This document shows, in pieces, positions 31,364-40,454 of a DNA stretch of 64,000 bases; within the stretch, counting starts at the first letter, position 1, and the number at the start of each line of letters is the position of its first letter. The stretch is taken from the NCBI GenBank assembly GCA_963710275.1, contig CAVPZS010000005.1:620001-684000 (forward strand). Reading direction: 5' to 3'. This DNA comes from Rhodoblastus sp963710275. Lineage in GTDB: Bacteria; Pseudomonadota; Alphaproteobacteria; Rhizobiales; Beijerinckiaceae. The translations under genes were made by a program, and so were the position numbers. The notes under the pieces are model-generated. The model was not told where the DNA came from and did not search any database. It saw only the letters and a program-made list of their open reading frames with translations.

Positions 31364-32533
31364 ATGACCCCTGCGCTTCAGAAGGTCGAAGCGGGCAGTT
31401 TTGTCATCGAGATATCCGCCGATTTCGACGCCATTTCGGATGAATGGCGGAGGCTTGAGGCGGATGGCCAGTTGACGCCGTTTCAGACGCGCGCCTGGCT
31501 CGCGCCATTCTATCAGATCCTGGCGCCGCAACTGAAAGCGAAGCCGGTTTTCGTGCTGGTTCGCGAGAAGGCGACTGGGCGGCCGGCGATGCTGCTCCCC
31601 TTGTGCGCGCGCCGGCATTTCGGCGTCACGGTCTTCGAATTCGCCGATCTTGGCGTCAGCGACTTCAATGCGCCGATCCTCGCCCCTTTTTTCGATCCCT
31701 CGCGCGATCAGTGGCGCGTCCTGTGGCGCGCCATCACCGCGGCCTTCGGCGGCCTGTCGCTGCTGCTTGCGAGAAAGGCGCCGCGCCTGATCGGCGGCCG
31801 CCGTAATCCAATGACCTGGGACAATGAGCGCATGGCGCCCATGACGGTCTCGACCTGGGGCTTGAATCTTCCGCCTTCGATCCCCGACTACAACAACGCC
31901 ATTCTGCGAGGGGGTTTTGTCAGGGAGCTGGCCAAAAAAAGCCGTCGCGTCGCCCGGCTGGGACCCGTTGAAAGCGTCGTCGCGCAATCACGGGAAGAAA
32001 GGGAGCTGGCCTTCGACATCCTGGCGCGGCAAAGACAGGCGCGCTGCGACGACATGGGTCGATCCAATATCCTGGCGCGGCCGGCCTACCGGCAATTCTA
32101 TCGGGCCGTCGCCGTAAACACGGACGAGAAGTTGGCGAGTTTTGCTCTCATGAAGGTCGGAGGCGAAATCGTCGCGACCCTGTTTGCTCTTCGTCATCGG
32201 AACGCCGCCTACGTCATCATGTCGACATTCGCAGGAGGCGAATGGAAGAGCCTTTCGCTCGGCAACCTGCTGATCCGGGCTTTTGTCGAACGTTGCATCG
32301 ACGAAGGTGTCGGCTTTTTCGATTTCACCATCGGCGACGAAAGCTACAAACGCGATTTCGGCGCGGAGCCTTCGCCGCTTTATTTCGGCCTGGAGGCGCT
32401 GTCGCTGGCGGCGGCGCCGATCGCGGCGACGCTGGCTCTGGGAGCGAAAATCAAACAAAACCGCAATCTCAGGCGGCCCTGGAACAGGCGGCAAGCCAGC
32501 TCCAGGCTTTCGATGAAGGAGGACCCTGAGTGA
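31364..32533 (+). CDS. GNAT-fold acetyltransferase of the CelD/BcsL type, EPS-associated
   Basis: A protein of about 389 residues with the tandem GNAT architecture (Acetyltransf_6) found in CelD/BcsL proteins of polysaccharide loci. Supporting segments are LEADGQLTPFQTRAWLAPFY near the N-terminus, LPLCARRHFGVTVFEFADLG, and the second half with FALMKVGGEIVATLFALRH and FFDFTIGDESYKRDFG, which is a signature of this group. It probably transfers an acyl group to the EPS or its lipid-linked precursor, which is inference from context. The ATG at 31364 is preceded by GGATGGG; an ATG at 31352 is possible. It is followed after 185 bases by the flippase gene. Confidence 0.8.
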   Translation: MTPALQKVEAGSFVIEISADFDAISDEWRRLEADGQLTPFQTRAWLAPFYQILAPQLKAKPVFVLVREKATGRPAMLLPLCARRHFGVTVFEFADLGVSDFNAPILAPFFDPSRDQWRVLWRAITAAFGGLSLLLARKAPRLIGGRRNPMTWDNERMAPMTVSTWGLNLPPSIPDYNNAILRGGFVRELAKKSRRVARLGPVESVVAQSREERELAFDILARQRQARCDDMGRSNILARPAYRQFYRAVAVNTDEKLASFALMKVGGEIVATLFALRHRNAAYVIMSTFAGGEWKSLSLGNLLIRAFVERCIDEGVGFFDFTIGDESYKRDFGAEPSPLYFGLEALSLAAAPIAATLALGAKIKQNRNLRRPWNRRQASSRLSMKEDPE

Positions 32534-32718
32534 CGCTTTCCACCTCACGTGGTCCCGCCCCGCGACGGCCTTGTCGCCTATAGGAGTGCAAGCTTGCAGC
32601 AGGAAACCGATCCTTCAGCCATTCGCCCTGGCGCAGCCGAGGTCGGCTGTTGCGTTGCGCCGACAGCCGCCGGCCGCAAAGGGCGTGTCGTTGCTCTCAT
32701 CTATATTTCCCGAATAAA

Positions 32719-34116
32719 ATGTCGCTGATGTCCACCCCCCTCATCGAACAGCTGCGCGGACAGCGTGCGGCGGTCGCCTCGGTCTTCGCCATGGGCATCA
32801 AGGCGGCGGGCGCGCTTGCAACCATCGGCGTCTTCACGCTTGCCGCGCGCGCCATGTCCGCGGACGAATTCGGGCAATTGGCGGTCTGGTTCAACGCCGT
32901 GTCCCTGCTCGCGGTGGCGGCGGTATTCGGCCAGGATACGCTGATCGCCCGCTCCTGGGGCGAATATAGCGGACGCGGCGAACATGACGTGGCGCGGGCC
33001 GCCTATCGTTTTGGCTGGCGCGTCACCCTTCTGTCGGGCGCCGTTTTCGCGCTCGGCCTGCTGGCTGGCGCGCCCCTGGCCGACGACAGGATCGCGCTCG
33101 GCGCGCGCGAAGCCGCGGCGGCCTACCTGCTGGCGCAAACCCTGCTGCATTATTCATCGCATTCGAGCCGAGTCCTGGTCGGTTTCGTGGTTTCCGAAAT
33201 CAATCGCGAATTGACCTGGCGGGTGGTGCTAATCTTCGCCGTCCTGTGGGCGGTGATGCATCACGGGCTTTCGCTGGCGCAATTCTTCTGGGCCGGAGTG
33301 GCCGGAATGATCTTGTCGGTGGCGCTCCAGTCAGAAGCGGTGAGGCGCAAATTCGCGCGCGAGCCCCAGGTCGGCGGAGACGAGGCCGACGGTCGCGCGG
33401 ACCCTTCCCTGGCGTGGTTTTCCCGCGCCGGCGCCATGTGGCTCGCGGCCATCGTCGAAGCTGTGAGCCAATACGCCGATGTCATGCTGATCGGCGTCGT
33501 CGCCTCTCCGGCCGCCGCCGGCGAATATTTCGTGGCGGCGCGACTGGCCAATATTTTCCTGATGGTCATCGCCGGCCTGCACATTTATTCCATGTCGCAC
33601 AGCGCCCACCTGTTTTTTTCCGAACAGGTGGAGAAATTGCAGGACATTTTGCGCTCGCTGGCCGTCGTCAGCCTGGTTTTCCTTGTCCCTGCCGTCGTGG
33701 TCATCGTTTTCGCCGGCGCGCCGATCCTGAGCATTTTCGGCGAACGCTACGCCGCGGTCTATCCGACCTTGCTGGTTTTGACCCTCGCCAGTTTCATCCG
33801 CTCGCTGTGCGGCCCGGGACCCGGGCTTTTGCTGACGACCGGGCACGAGCGCGTCTATTCGTGGATTGTCGTGAGCGCGACCGCTGCGCGGATGGCGTTG
33901 ACCGCGGCGCTTGCCATGAAGTACGGCGCCTTTGGCGCCGCCTGCGGCTGGGCGATTGGCAATGTGCCTCTTGCGATCGTCCTGACAATCATCTGCCGCG
34001 TGGCGTGTGGGGTCGATCCTTCCATCGCCGCGATTTTTTCGCGCCGACCGGCAAAAGCCGCGACGGCGACATCGGTAGAGTCGATTGCGATTCCATCGAA
34101 TCGCAATCGGCTCTAG
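32719..34116 (+). CDS. Polysaccharide flippase (Wzx/MATE-type)
   Basis: A polytopic membrane protein of about 465 residues with roughly twelve hydrophobic segments and the MOP-superfamily layout: MGIKAAGALATIGVFTLAAR near residue 30, FGQLAVWFNAVSLLAVAAVF, and SQYADVMLIGVVASPAAAGE in the middle. It should flip the lipid-linked repeat unit to the periplasmic face. The start chosen is ATG 32719 (MSLMSTPL); frames further upstream lack membrane-protein character. The 3' end contains a strong hairpin that doubles as terminator. The gene is convergent with the next transferase gene. Confidence 0.86.
   Translation: MSLMSTPLIEQLRGQRAAVASVFAMGIKAAGALATIGVFTLAARAMSADEFGQLAVWFNAVSLLAVAAVFGQDTLIARSWGEYSGRGEHDVARAAYRFGWRVTLLSGAVFALGLLAGAPLADDRIALGAREAAAAYLLAQTLLHYSSHSSRVLVGFVVSEINRELTWRVVLIFAVLWAVMHHGLSLAQFFWAGVAGMILSVALQSEAVRRKFAREPQVGGDEADGRADPSLAWFSRAGAMWLAAIVEAVSQYADVMLIGVVASPAAAGEYFVAARLANIFLMVIAGLHIYSMSHSAHLFFSEQVEKLQDILRSLAVVSLVFLVPAVVVIVFAGAPILSIFGERYAAVYPTLLVLTLASFIRSLCGPGPGLLLTTGHERVYSWIVVSATAARMALTAALAMKYGAFGAACGWAIGNVPLAIVLTIICRVACGVDPSIAAIFSRRPAKAATATSVESIAIPSNRNRL
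34082..34109 (+). terminator. Hairpin terminator overlapping the end of the flippase gene
   Basis: CGATTGCGATT at 34082-34092, a 6-base loop and AATCGCAATCG at 34099-34109 form a perfect 11-bp stem. The downstream DNA is T-rich (TTTCCTTGTTTT from 34118). It spans the last flippase codons before the TAG at 34114 and separates two convergent genes. Confidence 0.6.
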
Positions 34117-34174
34117 ATTTCCTTGTTTTCACGATGATGCGGCGAAAAGCGTCGTCGACTTTCCGAAGATTGCT

Positions 34175-35752
34175 CTAAACCTGTTGCGCGACGCCGTTTC
34201 TGGCGCGCGCGTCGATGAAATCCCAGGCCATGCGGCGCAGCAGGCTGTTTTTCGGCGTCAGGATGGCGCCGTCGATACATTCGAGCCGCCCCCAGCGATT
34301 GAGCGTGTGCAGGCGATCGCCGGGCCAGCAGCGTCCCGGCGCCAGCAGGTTTACGCGGGTCTGTTCGAAATTTTCCGGATCGAGCCGGTCGATGCGCATC
34401 AGCGCGAGCTTTCGGCCGTAGCCGGTGGAGCAATCCTGCGCCGGACGCCAAAGCACGCCGTCGCGCTGGACCACTGCGCCGGCTGGCCTCGCCAATCTGC
34501 CGTCGATCAGGACGGGCCGTTGCGCATGTTCTTCCCAGGGGCCGAACAGGTCGGCGGCGTGATGGATCGCCAGCGTGTCGGAATAGCCGCCGACGCCGTC
34601 TCGTATTACCGAGGTCATCCAGAACCGCCCGGCATAGGGGAAAATCGTCGCGTCGGCGGCCTCGATTCCCGTCAGCAGCTGTTTCACGCAGCGCCATTTG
34701 GCTGGAAATTCCTCGCAGAGATAGAGCGAGACGGCGCCCGAGGCCGAGGCTTCCGGCAGCATGTAGAGCGCGCCGCCATGCGTGAACAGGAAGGGATAGG
34801 AGAGGTGCCATGGCTCCTCCAGCGCGAGGACCGGCGCGCCGGCGGGCCCTCCGGCGTCGATCCTCTGCGCGCAAATGACGCCCTTGTGGGTTCGGTAATC
34901 GAGCCGTTCGAAAAAAATATAGCTTTCGCCGCGATATTCGATTGGAAACGGGTCGGCGGCGCAGCTATTGGCGCCATCCGGCAAAATGTTCCAGCGTCCG
35001 CCGTTCAGACTGCCGGTTTCGAGCACGCCGGGTCCGTCGATCTGACGCCAGCCAATGCGCCAGTGCGGCGAATGGCAGCACAGGTGATACATCCGGCGCG
35101 TCGCCACAAAAGCCAGGTTGCGCATGAAGAAGGCGGCGGCGGCGCGCGTGATCGGCGGCGCCGGAGCGACGGCGGGGCGCTCGCCGCCACGCTTTGGCGC
35201 CAATAGCGCCTGTTCGATCAAGGCGATCAGGCGCGAAAACAGCGCCTCCAGGCCGTCCGAGAGACCGCGGGCGGCGTCGAGCGACGGCGCGCCTGTGGCG
35301 ACGATGACGCCTTTTTCCGCGTCGCCGTCGATCCGTTCCAAAGAGATGGAAGGACAGGCGCCCGACAGCAGCGCGGCGATGGCGCTGCGTTCGTCGGGCG
35401 ACCCGTCGTAGAGCGGCCGAAGCAGCATCGCACCCTGGGCCCGGCTATTTTCTCCGCCGGCGAGATCGATGACGAGGTCGTCCGTCGATGGGTCGTCTTG
35501 CGCGCCCGTCTCCTCATTTTCCGGCCAGGCTTCGCACAATGTCGGCCGCGTCCGCCGCAGCAGGAGCCGCTCGAGCGTCAACAGCAGTTCGACGGCCGCG
35601 GGATAGGCGGCCTCAGCGTCCACGAGCCGCAGCCGAACGCGGGACGCCGGCATGATCCGCGCAATCCGGTCGCGCAGCTTTCCGTGCCAGCGCCGCACGG
35701 CGCGCCGGTCCACGAGGATGCTGACGCATCTGGGCGGTTCAGTCAGAGACAT
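34175..35752 (-). CDS. EPS-locus transferase with a glucosamine inositolphosphorylceramide transferase-like domain
   Basis: About 525 residues. The N-terminal 200 residues resemble the substrate-binding half of formyltransferase-like proteins only weakly. The C-terminal 300 residues form a beta-propeller-like domain with the motifs WRIGWRQIDGPG, ADPFPIEYRGESYIFFERLD, THKGVICAQRID, WHLSYPFLFTHGGALYMLPE and GPWEEHAQRPVL, matching the family that also forms the N-terminal domain of plant glucosamine inositolphosphorylceramide transferases. The role is probably sugar or acyl modification of the polysaccharide; this is inference. The start ATG at 35752 overlaps the stop of the upstream glycosyltransferase by 14 bases, showing one operon. 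Confidence 0.72.
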   Translation of the reverse strand: MSLTEPPRCVSILVDRRAVRRWHGKLRDRIARIMPASRVRLRLVDAEAAYPAAVELLLTLERLLLRRTRPTLCEAWPENEETGAQDDPSTDDLVIDLAGGENSRAQGAMLLRPLYDGSPDERSAIAALLSGACPSISLERIDGDAEKGVIVATGAPSLDAARGLSDGLEALFSRLIALIEQALLAPKRGGERPAVAPAPPITRAAAAFFMRNLAFVATRRMYHLCCHSPHWRIGWRQIDGPGVLETGSLNGGRWNILPDGANSCAADPFPIEYRGESYIFFERLDYRTHKGVICAQRIDAGGPAGAPVLALEEPWHLSYPFLFTHGGALYMLPEASASGAVSLYLCEEFPAKWRCVKQLLTGIEAADATIFPYAGRFWMTSVIRDGVGGYSDTLAIHHAADLFGPWEEHAQRPVLIDGRLARPAGAVVQRDGVLWRPAQDCSTGYGRKLALMRIDRLDPENFEQTRVNLLAPGRCWPGDRLHTLNRWGRLECIDGAILTPKNSLLRRMAWDFIDARARNGVAQQV

Positions 35753-36929
35753 GCGCGTCAAAGAGTTTCAGGTAATCCTCGACCATTTTGTCCAGTGGAT
35801 ATTTTTCGCCGAGCAGCCGCGCCGCGGCCGACAGGCGCTCTGCGAGCGCCTTGTCGTCGAACAGGCTGCGCACGGCTGCGGCGAAAGCCCGCGTGTCGCG
35901 CGCGTCGACGAAGAGCGCGCAGGCGCCGCCATGCGTCGCCAGCACGTCGTGGAAAACCGGGAGGTCATTGACGACGACCGGAACCCCCGCCTGCGCCGCC
36001 TCGACCGGCGCAAGGCCGAAACTCTCGCTGGCGCTCGGGAAGACAAAACAATCGATCGCGGCGAGGAAAGCGCCCATCGCCGGAGCATCCAGCTCCCCGA
36101 CCAGATGCACGCGTTCGCCGACTCCGAGGTCGCGGGCCAGCGCCTCCAGCCGCGACTGGTCGGGGCCCTGGCCGGCGAGGACAAGATGCTGGCCCGCATT
36201 GACGGTCAGGATCCTGATGGCGAGGTCGATCTGTTTCATCGGGTGCAGGCGCGCCGCGCAGCCCAGCAGCTCCGCGTCGGCGGGCAGGCCAAGTCGGGCG
36301 CGCGCTTCGGCCTTGCCCATCTTGACCGCCTTGTCGAGAAAACCGTGATCGATCCTCACGATCCGTCTCATGTAGCGGGCCGGATAGGAGCGATACGCCG
36401 CCTCGGTGACGGCGGAATTGACCACGATGCGGTCATAGGCCCCAAGGAGGCCAAGGCAATAGTCGGCGGCGCGCGCCAGAGCGGGAACAGGGTCCGCTGT
36501 CGAGACATGGTTGGCGACGACCAGGGGCGCGCCGGCCAGTCGCGCGATCGGCGCCGCGATGATATTGCCATAGTGCTGGAAGGCGACCACGGCGTCGGGC
36601 TTTTCCCGGCGCAATTCGCGGTAGAACCGAAAAAGCAGCCGCAGGACCCCGAAAAAGGTCGAAGGCCGCTCGCGCGCGCAAAAAAAGACGTTCGCCTCGT
36701 GGTCGAAAGCATCGGTGCGCCGAAAGAAGAAAACCTGCCGCGCCCGCCAGGCGTTGCGTTCGGCGCCACGCGCGAGCTGCCGCGCGACCTCCTGGGCGCC
36801 CGCGTTCTCCGCCTGGGTCTGCACGAAAACGATCTTTCGCCCGACCTTGCGCGAAACCGCCGACGGCGCCCCCGACGGTTTCAGCCCTGGCGACGCCAGC
36901 GCCGCTTCTTTGACCGGAATTTCCATCAT
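35739..36929 (-). CDS. Glycosyltransferase family 4 (group 1)
   Basis: A GT-B fold glycosyltransferase of 396 residues. The N-terminal half contains FVQTQAENAGAQEVARQLA and AFQHYGNIIAAPIARLAGAP; the C-terminal donor domain has LLGCAARLHPMKQIDLAI, HLVLAGQGPDQSRLEALA and the E-X7-E motif region FVFPSASESFGLAPVEAAQ. It should add a sugar to the growing lipid-linked EPS unit in the cytoplasm. Two adjacent ATG codons (36929 and 36926) are available. It overlaps the next gene by 14 bases. The frame is intact. Confidence 0.88.
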   Translation of the reverse strand: MMEIPVKEAALASPGLKPSGAPSAVSRKVGRKIVFVQTQAENAGAQEVARQLARGAERNAWRARQVFFFRRTDAFDHEANVFFCARERPSTFFGVLRLLFRFYRELRREKPDAVVAFQHYGNIIAAPIARLAGAPLVVANHVSTADPVPALARAADYCLGLLGAYDRIVVNSAVTEAAYRSYPARYMRRIVRIDHGFLDKAVKMGKAEARARLGLPADAELLGCAARLHPMKQIDLAIRILTVNAGQHLVLAGQGPDQSRLEALARDLGVGERVHLVGELDAPAMGAFLAAIDCFVFPSASESFGLAPVEAAQAGVPVVVNDLPVFHDVLATHGGACALFVDARDTRAFAAAVRSLFDDKALAERLSAAARLLGEKYPLDKMVEDYLKLFDAHVSD

Positions 36930-37008
36930 GGGCGCCAGGGATCCGATTCATTGCAAGAGCATATTTAAGACGATGCAGGCAGGACGCCGGGACAGCCTTC
37001 CGTCATCG

Positions 37009-37833
37009 TCAGCCGGCGCCGCGCCGACGGGCGTATTCGCGCAACTCGCTTCGCCTCGTCTGTGTCAACATCGTAAACATGGCTACAGGGTTGGTGATCA
37101 GATAACGGTAAAAAAGGCGGCGTGGTTCCAGGTAAAGGCGCCAGGACCATTCGAGACCGGCCTGTTGCATCCAGAGCGGCGCCCGCTTCCTGGCGCCGCT
37201 GAGAAAATCGAACAGCCCGCCTGAGGTTTTGATGATCTTGACGCCGGTCAGCCGGGGCGCATAGCTGCGGACGAATTCCTGCTCTCTCGGCACACCCAGG
37301 CCGAGCCAGAGAATGTCGGGGGAAAGCGCGTTGATCTCGTCGAGCTTGCGCTCGAGCGCGCTTCCCGCGAGATAGCCGTGGCAGCGGCCGCGAATGTCCA
37401 GTCGCGGATATTGGCGCCTGATGGCGGCGAAGGCCGCCAGATTGACCTCCTCCCGCGCGCCTAACAGGTAAAAGCTGACGCCTGCTTCCGCCGCCTTGCG
37501 CGCGGCGACAGGAAACAGATCGGTGGTGGCGATGCGCTCGGGCAGCGGATCGCACGGCAGCAGGCGCGAGGCCATGACGAGAGGCTGACCGTCGGCGCTG
37601 ATCAGGTCCGCGCCGTCGAGCAGCCTGGCGAAGGCGGCGTCAAAGCGGCGGCGAGCCAGGACTTCGCCATTGACGGAGGTCATGAACCATGGACCGGCGG
37701 CGCGACGCGGGCGGCTGGCCAGATCCATCATCAATTCCGCGGTTCGTTCCAGGTCGAGCCGCGCAATCCGCACGCCGCCGACCATCGCGCTTTCGATCTC
37801 GGGAAATGCAATTTCGTCCGTGCGTCCTCGCAT
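37009..37833 (-). CDS. WecG/TagA/CpsF family glycosyltransferase
   Basis: A 274-residue GT26 enzyme. Family hallmarks are TSVNGEVLARRRFDAAF near residue 52, the catalytic ADGQPLVMASRLL, FYLLGAREEVN, and the C-terminal WLGLGVPREQEFV followed by the hydrophobic/aromatic membrane-association region EWSWRLYLEPRRLFYRYL. GT26 proteins transfer an N-acetyl-hexosamine(-uronate) or similar sugar to a lipid-linked acceptor at the membrane. It lies 79 bases upstream of the GT4 gene in the same direction and probably heads this transcription unit, with a promoter in the 324-base region upstream. Confidence 0.9.
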   Translation of the reverse strand: MRGRTDEIAFPEIESAMVGGVRIARLDLERTAELMMDLASRPRRAAGPWFMTSVNGEVLARRRFDAAFARLLDGADLISADGQPLVMASRLLPCDPLPERIATTDLFPVAARKAAEAGVSFYLLGAREEVNLAAFAAIRRQYPRLDIRGRCHGYLAGSALERKLDEINALSPDILWLGLGVPREQEFVRSYAPRLTGVKIIKTSGGLFDFLSGARKRAPLWMQQAGLEWSWRLYLEPRRLFYRYLITNPVAMFTMLTQTRRSELREYARRRGAG

Positions 37834-37999
37834 CTGTGCGTCCTTCCGTCTTTTTGGCGTCAGAGACTGTTCGATCTTCGGGAACTTGGTCGCGGCTCTA
37901 TCGATTTGATTTTGCGTTGTTATTAGCGCAGGAAGCCGTCGCTTCGGCGGTGATGGCGGGTCGCCGCCAGCGAATGCGCTGTAGTCGTCACGGAAGTTG

Positions 38000-38011
38000 T
38001 ACGTATACGTA
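38000..38011. promoter_or_regulatory. Perfect 12-base palindrome TACGTATACGTA, possible operator
   Basis: TACGTATACGTA is identical on both strands and lies about 165 bases ahead of the WecG-family start, in an AT-richer stretch. Placement fits a regulator site for the EPS genes. No protein is assigned. Confidence 0.35.
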
Positions 38012-38068
38012 AACCGAAAGATGTATATTGTCCGGCGATCGACAGCTAATACGTGGCATATAAAGAAA

Positions 38069-38097
38069 GAGCCCGGCGCGGTTAACGCGCCAGGCTC
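38069..38097 (-). terminator. Rho-independent terminator after the Wzc-like gene
   Basis: Arms GAGCCCGGCGCG (38069-38080) and CGCGCCAGGCTC (38086-38097) pair over 12 positions with one mismatch/wobble around a 5-base loop. Reading the minus strand, TCTTTCTTTATAT follows, a U-rich tail. It lies 61 bases past the stop at 38158. Confidence 0.7.
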
Positions 38098-38157
38098 ATG
38101 TTTGTTTCATCTCGTGAGGTTGTTATTGAATAACTGACGCCTGGCTGAAGCGGGGCA

Positions 38158-40249
38158 TTATGGCTGGCCGCCGATTTCTTTCGCCTGGGCGGCCAGGACG
38201 CGCGACCGCGCAGGATCGAACTGGCCGAAACGCGCGAGATCAACCTTGTTGAAGAACAGTACGGCCTCTTTGGCGCTGAGGCGGTCCAGAGCGTCATTCG
38301 CCTCGCGCGGCGTCGTCTTGTTCCATTCGAGAACAAGAACCGTCATGTCGGTTTGCCGGGCGAGCTGACGCGCATGGCCTGACACGAGCGCCGCCGGACC
38401 ATCGATGACGACGTATTCAAACCGTTCGCGGCAAGATTTCAGCATGGCGCCGAAGGTCACGCCGCTCATCAGCGCGGCTGCAGACGCAGATTGTTGCATT
38501 TCGCGCCCGCCATAGGGGAGAAGCGTGTAGCCGCCGCTTTCGACGAAGGCCTCGTTCGGATTGGCGCGCTCCGCCAGCACATCGAGCAGGCCGACATCTT
38601 GTTTCGACGCGCCCGGCGCGGCGGCGTCCGCCTCGATCAGCAAGACGAGCGCGCCGCCTTGAGCAAGAAAGGCGGCCATGTTGCGCGCGACGCTCGAACG
38701 CCCGGCGCCCTTGCAGGCGGAAGCGACCAGGATCGCCATGGAGCCTTTGCGGTTGCCGACCGCGGCGGCGACCGCGGCGGCGCAGAGATCGCCCATCCAG
38801 GGGGCCAGATCGGGACGCCGGCGCGCGCCTCCCGTCGGGCGCCAGACCCGCGACTTTTCTACCGACCGCGCTTTCCGCCTGGCGCGGCGTTTTCAGCGCG
38901 TCATCGGCCTTTTCCCGCGCGAAGGCGTAAGCAAGTCCCCCGAGCAATCCAAGCAAGGACGCGGCCGCGGCGCGAAGCGCGATTCCCGGCTTGATCTTGG
39001 TGGGAGGCGTGGCGCGCGAAACAAAGTGCACGTCGCTTGGTTCGAGATTCTTGCTGCTGACGAGCTCATTCTGGCGCGTCAGCAATTGCTCGTAGATGGT
39101 CCGGTCCGCCTTGGCCTCCCGTTCGAGTTCTCCGAGCTTGACCAGGTCCAGATTGAGGCCTTCGCTTTTTTCCCGGGCTTCCCTGAGTTGACGCGCGATC
39201 GCCGCATCCCTCTGCTCCGCCTCGGCCAGGTCAGCGCGCGCCAGACCGGTCAGCCTGGTCCTTTCGGCATCGATCCTGGTACGGAGATCGTTGATTTGCG
39301 CTTTCATGCGGATGACGTCGGGGTGACGCGGGCCGAGAACCGTCGCCTGGTCGGCGCCCTGGCTTACGAGCCGCGCATAGACCACGCGCAAATTATTGAT
39401 GACGGTGGATTCGGGAAAGGGCCCGATGTCGTCGGTTGCGCTTTTCTGGCGCAACTGGTCATAGCGGGCGCGCAAATCCGCAGTCTTGGCGTTGGCGAGC
39501 ACGAGTTGCTGGTTGAGTTCGTAGATGCGGCGCTCCAGCAGCGTCGTTCCCTGTCCGACATCGGTGACCTCAAGACGCGACTTGAGCTCGGCCGTCGCCT
39601 GCTCGGCGCGTTGCAGCCGGGCGCGCGCGTCCTCCAGTCGGCTTGAAATGTCGCGCACTGTGGTTTCATCGACCCCGGCGCGCAATTCGCGCTGGTTGTC
39701 GATGATGGCCTGCGCCGCCGCATTGGCGATGACGGCGGATTTTTCCGCTGAACGGCTCATCGCGTTCGTATCGATGACGTAAGTTGTTCCCCGGCGATTG
39801 ATGGCGAGTTGGCCGGCAAGCTTTTCAATAGCCGCCTCGCGATCCGGAAATTCGCCATCGTCGGCCAATTTGAGCTGGTCCACCAGGGCGCCCAGAAAGC
39901 TCTCAGACTTGGCGCTTTGCACGACGCTTTCAATGGCGATGACGTCGGCGCCGATATTGGGAAGAACGCTCGCGCCCTGTGTGACGTTGGCGGTGCGGGG
40001 ATCGATGATAATGGTCGCCGTCGCCGTGTATTTTCTGAACGCGAGCAGCAAACCGCCAAAAATGCAGCCGCCCAGCAGAAGCGACGCGAGGCCTATCCGC
40101 AGCCAGTTCCGGCGCAAAAACAAGCCGATGAAAGAAAAATCAAAGCTCGGCGCTCGTGTCGCCGTCTCGCCCCAGAGATCGAGCACGTCCTTATCGTCCT
40201 GGACGACCTTTTCACGGTTAAGCTCAAGATCTGGGCTCCACGCTTTCAT
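38158..40249 (-). CDS. Wzc-like polysaccharide co-polymerase with degenerate tyrosine-kinase domain (frameshifted)
   Basis: The N-terminal Wzz domain has a first membrane segment (IGLASLLLGGCIFGGLLLAF), long coiled-coil stretches at about residues 190-410, and a second membrane segment (LRAAAASLLGLLGGLAYAFA). The C-terminal BY-kinase-like domain is degraded: the P-loop reads ACKGAGRSSVARNMA, with Arg in place of the Walker lysine; Walker A' is LLIEADAAAPG and Walker B IDGPAAL; there is no C-terminal Tyr cluster. So it likely controls chain length and export without kinase activity. A one-base insertion is inferred near 38805; resolved length is about 696 residues. No outer-membrane Wza partner is in the window. 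Confidence 0.85.
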
Positions 40250-40454
40250 GTATCGACCGCACTCTCAGGAAACGAACGACCATTCCTCATGGTAAACCAA
40301 CATAGCATTCCCGGCGCCGCCCGGGTAGTATGTAAAATTGTTTAGAGATGTTTGATGCATTTCGGCTTTCGGCGCTGCATCCCTCTCCGCCATTGCGGTG
40401 GCGAGGCTTCGGGCCCATCGTAAAGGGCAAGAGGAGTTGAGGCGTGGCTTGCCA

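Larger units (their letters stand above)
37834..38157. other. 324-base intergenic region between the WecG-type and Wzc-like genes
   Basis: No gene is seen. It holds a perfect 12-base palindrome at 38000-38011 and a strong hairpin at 38069-38097 that ends the minus-strand Wzc-like gene. The promoter for the WecG-family gene should lie between the hairpin and 37834. Confidence 0.6.
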
